From contig CASDXF010000003.1 in the NCBI GenBank assembly GCA_949285075.1, positions 1-64,000 of the forward strand: a DNA stretch of 64,000 bases. Reading direction: 5' to 3'. The position numbers and the translations under genes are program-made. This document shows, in pieces, positions 24,992-34,334 of this stretch. Positions within the stretch are counted from its first letter, which is position 1. Every line of letters starts with the position of its first letter. The DNA is from an uncultured Bacteroides sp. (GTDB lineage Bacteria > Bacteroidota > Bacteroidia > Bacteroidales > Bacteroidaceae). The notes beneath the pieces were generated by a model. That model searched no databases. It was not told the origin of the DNA and saw only the letters and a list, made by a program, of their open reading frames with translations.

Positions 24992-25149
24992 TAATAGTGC
25001 GCGCCCCTGCGTGTACTATTAATGCGTATAGCCGGGAAATGGAGAAATAACCTCTTTTTAACATTATTTTATGAGGTCTTTCAAGAGGTTCGCCGAACCT
25101 CTCCTGAACCTCCGTTTACCTTCTTTTCGCCCGATTTTAACATTATTTT
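24992..25149. repeat. Further hairpins and a direct repeat in gene-free stretch
   Basis: TAATAGT (24992-24998) pairs with ACTATTA (25015-25021). AGAGGTTC-GCC-GAACCTCT is at 25084-25102. TTTTAACATTATTTT occurs twice, at 25056-25070 and 25135-25149, each followed within 2-3 bases by GAGGT. No coding sequence is convincing here. Confidence 0.6.
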
Positions 25150-25240
25150 CAGAGGTTCCCTCGGGGGAGCTTCTCCGGTCGTTTCCCGCCTCCTCGCTTA
25201 CGTATTAATCATTAAACATCAATCATCAATCATCAAACGG

Positions 25241-25291
25241 AAGTACATTAATCATTAAGTATTTGTACATTAGTCAAGCGTTCCTTGTACA
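25241..25291. repeat. Three TGTACA-type boxes spaced 22 bp
   Basis: AAGTACATTA (25241), TTGTACATTA (25263) and TTGTACAAGG (25285) begin exactly 22 bases apart. The same spacing and box occur four times at 38718-38791. A simple ATCAATCATCAATCATCAA stretch precedes it. Confidence 0.6.
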
Positions 25292-26052
25292 AGGTTTACC
25301 GCATTGCTTATAAGAGATAACCGCTTTCCGGTGAGTTGCTGTGCCCTCAAAAAAACTCCGGGCAAAATGCGAACGGAATCTTAAAAACAGACCATACTTA
25401 AAAACGGAACATGCTGATGCCTCTACAATGCGATAATTCCGACCGGGGTACGGCCCGGACGAAAAGAACGCGTTTCTGAGGTGTTAGCGAAATTCAGATG
25501 GTTCGAGAAACACTGCCGTACGTGTCTTTTGGATTGTATATGGGTGTAACCCCTGTCCTTTTAATGCGATTTGGCTTGAAGTGGTGGATTATTGACACTT
25601 TTCTCCCGCACTAAAAAGGAAGGCTGTTAGGAGCGGAAAAGCCTAAAATCCCTTCCCGATTTGCCCCGATGGGCCGTTTCGGTCGAGCGGAAGCCCTTCG
25701 GCTCGTGAGCGGTAGGGCGGCGGCTCCCGAGAAACAGGGCAGCGGCTCGCGCCCGATTTCCCCTTTTCGCGTCTCTTAGAAGGCGTAAATGGGCGCTTTT
25801 TCTTCCGAAACATGCGGTTTTAATGCGGTTTTCGCATGATTCGTCCGCCTAAAACGAAAATTTTCGCATGACTGTTTTCGGGGAAAATCTTAAAAATAGA
25901 CCATTTTTTCGGTGAGAAAACACCGTGAATTTTCCGGCCCTTGCGGACGGGGTCGCCCGCCGCCTCGCCCCACGCCCGGAGGGGTCAGCCCTAAAAAATA
26001 TGAAAAGGCGCGTTTTGCCTCCCGCTCTTCCCCCTTTTACGGAAAGAAATCG
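25292..26052. other. Gene-free stretch upstream of the TamB-like gene
   Basis: No convincing gene. It contains a 17-base near-direct repeat, TCTTAAAAACAGACCAT (25379-25395) and TCTTAAAAATAGACCAT (25888-25904), and a degraded copy of the dispersed 22-bp-subunit repeat (listed separately). A GC-rich tail runs towards the TamB-like promoter. Confidence 0.5.
25691..25752 (+). repeat. Dispersed 22-bp-subunit repeat, degraded copy C
   Basis: AGCCCTTCGGCTCGTGAGCGG, TAGGGCGGCGGCTCCCGAGA and ACAGGGCAGCGGCTCGCG keep the core order of the family but lack the usual 3' GATAATAAG tail. This is the most diverged of the seven copies. Confidence 0.6.
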
Positions 26053-26062
26053 TTTACTTTGC
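26053..26062 (+). promoter_or_regulatory. Putative -7 element of the TamB-TamA-like operon
   Basis: TTTACTTTGC, the same TTACTTTGC word seen before the TonB receptor gene, lies 33 bases before the ATG at 26096. Confidence 0.4.
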
Positions 26063-26095
26063 GAGAGTCTTTTTAAGAGAGAGTAACACTGGAAG

Positions 26096-29000
26096 ATGAA
26101 ACGGAAATGGATACGCCGGGCGGGGTGGATAGCGCTGACACCCGTCCTGCTCTTTACCATACTGATGGCCGCGCTCTACATACCCGCCGTACAGAACCTA
26201 CTGCGCCGGGAGGCGACGGCCTACGCCTCGCAAGCCACGGGGATGGACATACGCGTCGGGAGAATCGACCTTCGCTTCCCGCTTAACCTGCTGGTGCGCG
26301 ACGTGCAGGTGGTGCAGGCCCCCGACACGCTGCTGTCACTGGCCAGTCTCAACGTACACGTGCAGGCGCTGCCCCTCCTCAGGGGGCAGGTCGAGGTAGA
26401 CGACATCACGCTGCGCGACGTGGCGGTCAACTCAGCCGGGCTTATCGACGGCATGAAGGTGGAGGGAGTGCTCGGCCGCCTCTTCCTGAACAGCCACGGG
26501 GTGAATCTGCCCGACGAGACGGTGGTGGTGAACAACGTCGAGCTGTCCGACGCGCGGGTGGACTTGCTGCTCACCGACTCCGAACCCGCCGAGGAGGACA
26601 CGACGGCCTCCTCACCCGTCAACTGGAAGCTCGACTTGCGGCGGCTCAGGCTGAGCGACGTCTCCTTCGCCATGCGTCTGCCCGGCGACACCACGGTGAT
26701 GGCCGCCCGCGTGGGTGAGGCTAAGGCCGATAACGCCGAGGCCGACCTCAAGGCGCAGCGTTACGCCCTGAGCGCGTTCGCCCTGACGGACGGCGAGGTG
26801 GGCTACGACACCGGCTCGGCCTCTCCCGCCGAAGGGTTCGACCCCTCGCACATCGCCCTGCGCGACATACGCCTCGGACTCGATTCGCTGCTCTACGACG
26901 GGCGGCGGATGAACGCCGTGATACGGGAGTTCTCGCTCAACGAGCGCTCCGGACTTAGCCTCACCTCGCTCACGGGGCGGCTCACGGCCAACGACTCCAT
27001 CATCCAGATTCCCCGCCTGCGGCTGCTGACCCCGCACTCCGAGATAGACCTCTCCGCCCATACCTACTGGGAGCTGATAAACATACCCACCACCGGACGG
27101 CTGTCGGCACGGCTCGACGCCCGCGTGGGCAAGGAGGACGTGCTCCTCTTCGCCGGAGGCCTGCCCGAAAGCTTCAGGCGGGCCTACCCCTTCCGTCCGC
27201 TCGTCATTCGGGCCGGCACGGACGGTAACCTGAAGGAAATGCAGATTTCGGGCTTCAAGGTCGACCTCCCCGGAGCCTTCTCCATTAGCGGGGGAGGTCT
27301 GATAGAGAACCTCAGCGACAGCCTCACCCGCCGCGGCGCGTTGAAGCTGGACATGGTCACGGGCGACCTGAATTTCCTCACCGCGCTGACGGGGAGCGAC
27401 CCCGACGGCACGCTCGCCATACCTGACAGCATGAGCCTGACCGCCCGCCTCGGCATGGAAGGCCCCCGCTATAAGGCCGACCTTCAGCTGAGGAACGGGC
27501 GTGGCGCGGTGGACGCAGCCGCCTCGCTTGACGCTTCGGACGAGACTTACGAGGCCACTCTTACGGTGGACAGCCTCCAGATGCACCGCTTCCTGCCGAA
27601 GGACTCCCTATATGAAGTATCGCTCGCCCTCCGCGCCGAGGGCCGGGGGTTGGACGTGCTTTCGCCCCGCTCCCGGGCTAAGGTGACGCTCGACGTGGGT
27701 CAGCTGCATTACGCCGACTACCGCGTGTCCAACGTCCACCTTGACGCAAACTTGGCCAACGCGTTGGCCGTGGCCCGCCTGACGAGCGACAACGCCATGC
27801 TCGTCATGGACGCTTCGGCCGAGTACAACTTGGCCCGCAGCTATCCCGACGGCAAGGCCACCGTCGACGTGAGGCGGCTCGACCTCCACGAGCTTGGTCT
27901 GGTTCCCGAGCCTCTGAAGCGTGAACTCGCCTTCAGCCTCTCCGCCGAGGCCCGCCGCGACCGGGTGTCCGCCCATGTCTCCTCGGGCGACCTCCGGCTC
28001 GACTTCAACGCCCGCTCCGGAGTCAATCCCCTCATGCGCAAGGCTACCGCCTTCGCCGATGTCCTGCTGAAACAGTTGGAAGAGAAGACGCTCAATCACG
28101 CGGAGCTTCGCGAGGCCCTTCCACCGGCCTCCCTCTCCTTCTCCGCCGGGCGTGAGAACCCGTTGGCCTATTACCTTTCTGGCCAGAACGTTTCCTATCG
28201 GGACGTGTCGGCGCAGTTCGTGGCGGCTCCGGAGATAGGCATCAACGGGCGTGCCGCCATCCACTCGCTGAAGGCCGATACCCTGACGCTCGACACCGTA
28301 TTCTTCGCCGCCTCGCAGGACACCACGATGATGCGGCTGCACGGGGGAGTCATCAACGGCCCCACCAATCCGCAGCTCGCCTTCTCCGCCCTGCTGACGG
28401 GTGAGATTCGCGACAAGGACGCTCAGGTTCAGGTAGAGTATAAAGACGCTCAGGGCGAGACGGGCATCCTGTTGGGAGTCAACGCCCGCCCGCTGACGGA
28501 GGGGCAGGGCGGCTTGCTCTTCACGCTGATTCCGCAAGACCCCATCATCGCCTTCCGAAAGTTCCACTTCAAGGAGGGGCACAATTGGCTTTCCCTCTAC
28601 AACAACGCAAGGCTGTACGCCAACGTCGATATGCTCGACGAGGAGGGGATGGGATTCCGCATCCATTCGGTAGAGGGAGATACCGTCTCCCTGCAGAACA
28701 TGGACATCGAGGCCCGGGGCATCCGGTTGGAGGAAATCAGCAGCGTGTTCCCCTACCTGCCCGAGATAACCGGCGTGTTCTCCGCCGAGGCCCACTTGCA
28801 GCAGACGAAGGAGCGGCTTCAGCTATCGGCCGAGGCCTCCATCGACGAGCTGACCTACGAGCGCAAGCGTGTGGGCGACGTTACGGTGGGCGCTACGTGG
28901 CTGCCCGGCGAGGAGGGAAGGCAGTACCTGAACGCTTACCTCAACCACGATGAAAAAGAAATAATGACGGCCGACGGCCGACTGACTCCGACCCGCGCGG

Positions 29001-30598
29001 GAACGGATAGCCTGCGGATTGACGCGGCGTTGGAAAGATTCCCCCTCTATTTAGCGAATATATTTGTTCCCGACGAGATGGTGACGCTGACCGGAGGATT
29101 GTATGGCGACTTGAAGTTGACGGGCACTACCGAGCGGCCCCGAATAGATGGAGACCTCTCATTGGACAGCGTGTCGGTATTCTCGCGGCAGTATGGCGTC
29201 AGGTTCCACATGGACAGCCGTCCTTTGGTGTTGACTGATAATCGGCTGAACTTCGATAACTTCTCCATTTATACGACTGAGAAGAATCCGTTCGCCATTA
29301 ACGGTTACGTGGACTTCAGGGACATGAGCCGCCCTACGGCGAATCTGAACATGAAGGCGGAGAACTATACGTTGCTCGACGCCAAGCGTACCCGCGAGAG
29401 TCTGGTCTACGGCAAGGTGTTCGCCGACATCATGGCCTCGGTGAACGGGCCTTTGGACGGACTGACCATGAGGGGGAACATCAACCTGTTGGGCAATACG
29501 GACGTGTCGTACATCCTGACCGACTCCCCGCTCACCGTGCAGGACCGCTTGGGTAGCTTGGTGGAGTTCACCTCTTTCAGCGACACGACCACGGTTGTCC
29601 GTCAGGAGGTGCCCACCGTCTCGTTGGGCGGGCTGGACATGATTATGATGGTGCACATCGACCCCTCCGTCCGGCTGAAGGTTGACCTGAATATGAGCAG
29701 CGACGACCGCATCGAGTTGGAGGGCGGGGGTGACCTTTCTTTGAAATATACTCCGCAGGGCGACATGACCCTGACGGGCCGGTACACGCTGACCGGCGGC
29801 TTAATGAAGTATGCCCTGCCCATTATCGCGGCTAAGGAGTTTACGATAGACAACGGTAGTTATGTGGAATGGATGGGCGACCTGATGGACCCGACGCTTA
29901 ACTTTACCGCTACGGACCGCATTAGGGCTTCCGTGTCCGACGGGGACAATGGAGGGACGCGAACCGTAAACTTTGATGTCTCTGTCGTGATAAAGAACCG
30001 TTTGGACAATCTCTCGTTCGCTTTCGACGTGTCGGCTCCCGAAGACGCGACCATTCAGAACGAACTGGCCGCTATGGGAGCCGAGGAGCGGGGTAAGCAA
30101 GCGCTCTATATCATGGTGGCGAAGACCTACTTGGGCACCGGCTCCATCGGAGGAACCGGAAGCGGATTGGGCAACCTGAACATGGGCGCGGCCCTTAACT
30201 CGGTGTTGAGCAGCCAAATCAACTCGTTGATGGGCAACTTGAAGAACGCTAGCGTTTCCGTGGGCATTGAGGACCATGATGAAACGGATACGGGTGGAAA
30301 GCGCACGGATTACAGCTTTCGCTACTCGCAGCGCTTCTTCAATAACCGTTTCCAGATTGTCATTGGCGGTAAGGTCTCAACGGGGGAGAACGTGACGAAC
30401 AATGCGGAATCATTTATCGACAATATCTCTTTAGAGTACCGTCTCGACCGTTCGGGAACCCGATATGTCCGGTTGTTCTATGACAAGAACTATGAAAGCG
30501 TGCTTGAGGGGGAGATTACCGAGACGGGAGTCGGCTTGGTGCTTCGTAAGAAACTGGATAGGTTGGGAGAATTGTTTATCTTTAAGAGAAAGGAATAA
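26096..30598 (+). CDS. TamB/AsmA-type translocation and assembly protein
   Basis: A 1500-residue envelope protein with one N-terminal membrane anchor (about residues 10-30, GWIALTPVLLFTILMAALY). It continues as a very long repetitive beta-rich body with an AsmA-like start (ATGMDIRVGRIDLRFPLNLLV) and a C-terminal DUF490/TamB domain (about 1100-1500). Family members form a periplasm-spanning groove that carries phospholipids or assists outer-membrane protein assembly. The gene is followed after 2 bases by a TamA/BamA-like gene. Roughly the first two thirds are GC-rich; from about 29040 the base composition changes to the AT-richer style of the next gene. Confidence 0.9.
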   Translation: MKRKWIRRAGWIALTPVLLFTILMAALYIPAVQNLLRREATAYASQATGMDIRVGRIDLRFPLNLLVRDVQVVQAPDTLLSLASLNVHVQALPLLRGQVEVDDITLRDVAVNSAGLIDGMKVEGVLGRLFLNSHGVNLPDETVVVNNVELSDARVDLLLTDSEPAEEDTTASSPVNWKLDLRRLRLSDVSFAMRLPGDTTVMAARVGEAKADNAEADLKAQRYALSAFALTDGEVGYDTGSASPAEGFDPSHIALRDIRLGLDSLLYDGRRMNAVIREFSLNERSGLSLTSLTGRLTANDSIIQIPRLRLLTPHSEIDLSAHTYWELINIPTTGRLSARLDARVGKEDVLLFAGGLPESFRRAYPFRPLVIRAGTDGNLKEMQISGFKVDLPGAFSISGGGLIENLSDSLTRRGALKLDMVTGDLNFLTALTGSDPDGTLAIPDSMSLTARLGMEGPRYKADLQLRNGRGAVDAAASLDASDETYEATLTVDSLQMHRFLPKDSLYEVSLALRAEGRGLDVLSPRSRAKVTLDVGQLHYADYRVSNVHLDANLANALAVARLTSDNAMLVMDASAEYNLARSYPDGKATVDVRRLDLHELGLVPEPLKRELAFSLSAEARRDRVSAHVSSGDLRLDFNARSGVNPLMRKATAFADVLLKQLEEKTLNHAELREALPPASLSFSAGRENPLAYYLSGQNVSYRDVSAQFVAAPEIGINGRAAIHSLKADTLTLDTVFFAASQDTTMMRLHGGVINGPTNPQLAFSALLTGEIRDKDAQVQVEYKDAQGETGILLGVNARPLTEGQGGLLFTLIPQDPIIAFRKFHFKEGHNWLSLYNNARLYANVDMLDEEGMGFRIHSVEGDTVSLQNMDIEARGIRLEEISSVFPYLPEITGVFSAEAHLQQTKERLQLSAEASIDELTYERKRVGDVTVGATWLPGEEGRQYLNAYLNHDEKEIMTADGRLTPTRAGTDSLRIDAALERFPLYLANIFVPDEMVTLTGGLYGDLKLTGTTERPRIDGDLSLDSVSVFSRQYGVRFHMDSRPLVLTDNRLNFDNFSIYTTEKNPFAINGYVDFRDMSRPTANLNMKAENYTLLDAKRTRESLVYGKVFADIMASVNGPLDGLTMRGNINLLGNTDVSYILTDSPLTVQDRLGSLVEFTSFSDTTTVVRQEVPTVSLGGLDMIMMVHIDPSVRLKVDLNMSSDDRIELEGGGDLSLKYTPQGDMTLTGRYTLTGGLMKYALPIIAAKEFTIDNGSYVEWMGDLMDPTLNFTATDRIRASVSDGDNGGTRTVNFDVSVVIKNRLDNLSFAFDVSAPEDATIQNELAAMGAEERGKQALYIMVAKTYLGTGSIGGTGSGLGNLNMGAALNSVLSSQINSLMGNLKNASVSVGIEDHDETDTGGKRTDYSFRYSQRFFNNRFQIVIGGKVSTGENVTNNAESFIDNISLEYRLDRSGTRYVRLFYDKNYESVLEGEITETGVGLVLRKKLDRLGELFIFKRKE

Positions 30599-30600
30599 GA

Positions 30601-32943
30601 ATGAGATATAATTCAATCGCAAGGTGGATTTGTGGCTTGCTCATCATTGGCGTGATAGCGGGTTGTTCGGTGACGAAGAATCTTCCGGAAGGGGAGGTGC
30701 TGTACACGGGACAAAAGACTGTCGTGCTGAATGAGGCGAAGACGAGGGTAGGAGAGAACGTACTGACTGAGGTTGAAGCGGCTTTGGACAAGGCTCCCAG
30801 TACAAAGATGCTGGGAGGATTTCTGCCTATTCCCTTCAAAATGTGGATGTATAATAGTTTTGTAAAGTATAAGAAAGGACTTGGCAAATGGATATTCAAC
30901 AAGTTCGCCGCCAATCCTCCGGTTTTTATTTCTACGGTTAATCCTGAGGTACGTGTAAAGGCCGCTACCAATTTGCTGCATGACTATGGCTTTTTTAATG
31001 GGACGGTGACTTGTGATACGCTTGTTGATAAGAAGGATTCGTTGAAGGCTAGCATACGTTATACGGTGGATATGAAGAATCCTTATTTCATAGATACTGT
31101 TTATTATCAGCGTTTCAATCGGCAGACTTTGGAAATCATAGAGAGAGGACGGCGAATGTCTTATATAAAGCCCGGCGAGCAGTTTAATGTAGTGGACTTG
31201 GACGACGAGCGTACCCGCATCAGCGGATTGCTGCGCAACTTGGGATATTTCTATTTCCGTCCGGACTATTTGACCTATCAAGCGGATACGACGCTTGTGC
31301 CCGGCGGACATGTGAGTCTTCGCCTGCTTCCGGTTCCCGGGCTTCCGGCGGCCGCTCAGCGGCCCTATTATTTAGGGAAGGGTACGGTTTATCTGTTTGG
31401 AAAGAATGGCGAGGCGCCTAATGACAGCATGACGTATGAAAATCTAAGCATACATTACTACAATAAGCTGCAGATTCGTCCGAATATGCTTCACCGTTGG
31501 CTTAATTATCAGGCTTTCGTCCGGAATCGGAAGATGAGGGATGAGAATAGGGTACGTCTGTACAGCCAGTATCGTCAGGAACAGATTCAGGAGAAATTGA
31601 CGCAATTGGGGATATTCAGTTACCTTGATATGCAATATGCGCCTCGGGACACTACGGCGGCGTGCGACACGCTGGACATGACCCTGCAGGCCACGTTCGC
31701 CAAGCCGTTGGATGCGGAATTGGAGTTGAACGTGGTGACTCGGAGCAATGACCAGACGGGTCCCGGGGCTTCGTTCGGCGTTACGCGCAATAATGTATTC
31801 GGTGGTGGAGAAAGTTGGGACGTAAAGTTGAAAGGTTCTTACGAGTGGCAGACGGGCGGTGGAGAGAAGAGCTCTTTGATGAACAGTTGGGAAATGGGCT
31901 TTTCCACGGCGTTGACTTTTCCGAGGGTATTATTCCCGCGCTTGAGTAAGCGTGAATTCGACTTTCCCGCGACTACTACTTTCCGCCTGTATATCGACCA
32001 GTTGAATCGGGCGCGCTATTATAAACTGCTGTCGTTTGGCGGAAACGCTACCTATGACTTTCAGCCGACTCCCATGAGCCGGCATAGCGTTACGCCTTTT
32101 GAACTGACGTTTAACGTCTTGCAGCACCAGTCTGCCGAGTTCGCCGCAATCGCTTCGGCCAATCCCGCGCTGTACATCAGTTTGCAGAACCAGTTTATTC
32201 CCGCGATGGAATATACCTATACTTATGATAACGCTTCATTGCGTTGGATTAAGAATCCGATATGGTGGCAGTCCACCGTTACTTCGGCCGGAAACTTGAC
32301 CTCAGTGATTTATCGGGCCTTTGGGAAATCTTTTGGTGAGCAGGAGAAAAGCCTGTTAGGAGCGCCGTTCGCTCAGTTTGTGAAGTTGAATACGGAGTTT
32401 CGTCATTTGTGGAATATAGACAAGAACAATAAGCTCGCCAGTCGTGTGGCGGTAGGCGCTCTCTTTACGTACGGTAACGGTACGGTGGCTCCTTACAGCG
32501 AACAGTTCTACGTGGGAGGAGCGAACAGCATCCGCGCGTTTACGGTGCGCAGTATCGGCCCGGGCGGATATCATCCGGCCGAGAGTCAGTATTCTTATCT
32601 GGACCAAACCGGAACTTTCCGTTTCGAGGCCAATCTGGAATACCGTTTCCGCATTTTTAAAGGTATTTGGGGAGCGACCTTTCTGGACGCGGGAAACGTC
32701 TGGCTGCTCCGGGAAGATGAAGAGCGCAAGGATTCGCAGTTGCGGTTGAAGACTTTCCCGAAGCAAATCGCTCTGGGTACGGGATTCGGTATCCGCTACG
32801 ATATGGATATTCTGGTGTTCCGCCTTGATTTCGGTATCCCGCTGCATCTTCCTTACGATACGTATAAAAGCGGTTACTATAACGTGACGGGGTCTTTCAT
32901 GGACAATCTCGGAATACATTTCGCTATTGGTTATCCATTTTAA
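30601..32943 (+). CDS. BamA/TamA-family outer-membrane protein with lipoprotein signal
   Basis: A 780-residue outer-membrane protein. It starts with a lipoprotein signal (CGLLIIGVIAGCSVTKNLPEGEVLY, Cys near residue 22), then POTRA-like repeats (about 100-300), then a 16-strand-type surface-antigen barrel (about 400-780) ending in Phe (IGYPF), the usual barrel signature. The TamA-like partner of the preceding TamB-like gene, separated by 2 bases, so the two are translated together. A lipidated N-terminus is not found in the classic proteobacterial TamA but is known in Bacteroidetes relatives. Confidence 0.9.
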   Translation: MRYNSIARWICGLLIIGVIAGCSVTKNLPEGEVLYTGQKTVVLNEAKTRVGENVLTEVEAALDKAPSTKMLGGFLPIPFKMWMYNSFVKYKKGLGKWIFNKFAANPPVFISTVNPEVRVKAATNLLHDYGFFNGTVTCDTLVDKKDSLKASIRYTVDMKNPYFIDTVYYQRFNRQTLEIIERGRRMSYIKPGEQFNVVDLDDERTRISGLLRNLGYFYFRPDYLTYQADTTLVPGGHVSLRLLPVPGLPAAAQRPYYLGKGTVYLFGKNGEAPNDSMTYENLSIHYYNKLQIRPNMLHRWLNYQAFVRNRKMRDENRVRLYSQYRQEQIQEKLTQLGIFSYLDMQYAPRDTTAACDTLDMTLQATFAKPLDAELELNVVTRSNDQTGPGASFGVTRNNVFGGGESWDVKLKGSYEWQTGGGEKSSLMNSWEMGFSTALTFPRVLFPRLSKREFDFPATTTFRLYIDQLNRARYYKLLSFGGNATYDFQPTPMSRHSVTPFELTFNVLQHQSAEFAAIASANPALYISLQNQFIPAMEYTYTYDNASLRWIKNPIWWQSTVTSAGNLTSVIYRAFGKSFGEQEKSLLGAPFAQFVKLNTEFRHLWNIDKNNKLASRVAVGALFTYGNGTVAPYSEQFYVGGANSIRAFTVRSIGPGGYHPAESQYSYLDQTGTFRFEANLEYRFRIFKGIWGATFLDAGNVWLLREDEERKDSQLRLKTFPKQIALGTGFGIRYDMDILVFRLDFGIPLHLPYDTYKSGYYNVTGSFMDNLGIHFAIGYPF

Positions 32944-32999
32944 CTCAAATCGGCCATCGGAACAGGCGCTATCATTCTGTTTGATAGGTACAAGCCATG

Positions 33000-33235
33000 T
33001 CTATAACGTCTTGTATGGGAAGTGCCTTATTTTCATATACTTAATAGCGTCGCGAGAAATAGCCCTGTTTCTCGCGAGCCGCTGCCCTGTTTCTCGCGAG
33101 CCGTAGGGCTGTCTCTCGCGAGCCGCAGGGCAGGCTGACAAGAGGAAAAGGACTAATGTGAATTTCCTCCTTGCGGGAGCGGAAAGACGTGCTCTAAAAG
33201 ACCCTTCAAAATACACCCGGACAGCCTCTTAAACG
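33000..33235 (-). repeat. Dispersed 22-bp-subunit repeat, copy D (reverse)
   Basis: Core at 33050-33140 reads TTTCTCGCGAGCCGCTGCCC, TTTCTCGCGAGCCGTAGGGC, CTCTCGCGAGCCGCAGGGC, i.e. the family in reverse orientation. Flanking similarity to copy A (AGAGGCTGT..., TTCACATTAGTCC...) extends it to about 235 bp. It fills most of the 413 bases between the TamA-like and nucleotidyltransferase genes. Confidence 0.8.
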
Positions 33236-33271
33236 ACAGCCTTTTACATTCTTAAATTCTATAATGACCGA

Positions 33272-33303
33272 TTTGGGTTTAAGAAAGGATTTTTGTACAT
33301 TTG
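33272..33303 (+). promoter_or_regulatory. Promoter of nucleotidyltransferase gene
   Basis: TTTG (33272-33275), 20-base spacer, TACATTTG (33296-33303) followed by C: a textbook Bacteroidetes promoter. Leader of about 45 bases before the ATG at 33357. Confidence 0.75.
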
Positions 33304-33356
33304 CGGCAAATATAGAGGTGAAATATTACTAAACTCTTTAATTAATATATAGATTT

Positions 33357-34268
33357 ATGAAACCTACTTTGTTTTTATTGGCGGCCGGTATGGGCAGTCG
33401 CTACGGTGGTTTAAAGCAGCTGGATGGGCTAGGGCCTAACGGCGAGACAATCATGGACTATTCGATTTATGACGCGATTAACGCCGGCTTTGGCAAGCTT
33501 GTGTTTGTCATCCGTAAGGACTTCGAGCAAGACTTTCGTGAAAAAATCATTTCTAAATATGAAGGACATATCCCTTGCGAATTGGTGTTCCAGTCTTTGG
33601 ACGCTCTTCCCGAAGGATTTACCTGTCCCGAAGGCCGTACCAAGCCGTGGGGAACGAACCACGCCTTGCTGATGGGGGCGGACGTGATTAAAGAGCCTTT
33701 CGCGGTAATTAACTGCGATGACTTCTACGGGAGGGACTCTTTCCAAGTGATGGGCAAGTTCTTGTCCGCTTTGCCCGAAGGCTCGAAGAACACCTACGCT
33801 ATGGTGGGCTTCCGCGTGGGCAATACGTTGAGCGAGAGCGGTACGGTTTCGCGCGGCATCTGCGGCACGGACGACAATCATCTGCTTACTTCCGTCGTAG
33901 AGCGTACGAAAATACAGCGCATTGACGGAGAGGTGAAGTACATAGACGATAATGGGGAATGGACGGCTACTCCGGACAATACGCCGGTCAGCATGAACTT
34001 CTGGGGATTCACTCCCGACTATTTCGCTTATAGCCGTGACTATTTCAAGGGATTCCTCAGCGACCCGAAGAACATGGAGAACCTGAAGAGCGAGTTCTTC
34101 ATTCCTTTGATGGTGGATAAGTTGATTAGCGAGGGAACCGCTACGGTAGAGGTGCTGGACACTACCAGTAAGTGGTTCGGCGTTACCTATCCGGAAGACC
34201 GTCAAAGCGTGGTGGATAAGATTAAGGCTTTAGTGGATGCGGGCGAATATCCCGCGAAGCTATTCTGA
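33357..34268 (+). CDS. Sugar-phosphate nucleotidyltransferase family protein
   Basis: A 303-residue cytoplasmic enzyme of the NTP-transferase fold. The nucleotide-binding motif LLAAGMGSRYGGLKQL stands at the N-terminus, VINCDDFYGRDSF carries the metal-binding Asp pair, and NFWGFTPDYF lies further on. It should couple an NTP to a sugar phosphate, but the sugar cannot be told from the sequence. The gene stands alone between its own promoter and a terminator. Confidence 0.85.
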   Translation: MKPTLFLLAAGMGSRYGGLKQLDGLGPNGETIMDYSIYDAINAGFGKLVFVIRKDFEQDFREKIISKYEGHIPCELVFQSLDALPEGFTCPEGRTKPWGTNHALLMGADVIKEPFAVINCDDFYGRDSFQVMGKFLSALPEGSKNTYAMVGFRVGNTLSESGTVSRGICGTDDNHLLTSVVERTKIQRIDGEVKYIDDNGEWTATPDNTPVSMNFWGFTPDYFAYSRDYFKGFLSDPKNMENLKSEFFIPLMVDKLISEGTATVEVLDTTSKWFGVTYPEDRQSVVDKIKALVDAGEYPAKLF

Positions 34269-34287
34269 TAGTCGTTGTTTACAAGTG

Positions 34288-34330
34288 GCCGTATCAACGC
34301 TTCTTTTCTGAAGAGTTGATACGGCTTTTT
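34288..34330. terminator. Bidirectional terminator
   Basis: GCCGTATCAAC (34288-34298) pairs with GTTGATACGGC (34315-34325), 11 bp, with a 16-base loop and a T-run after it on plus. It lies between the nucleotidyltransferase gene and the convergent hybrid regulator gene. Confidence 0.8.
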
Positions 34331-34334
34331 ATTT

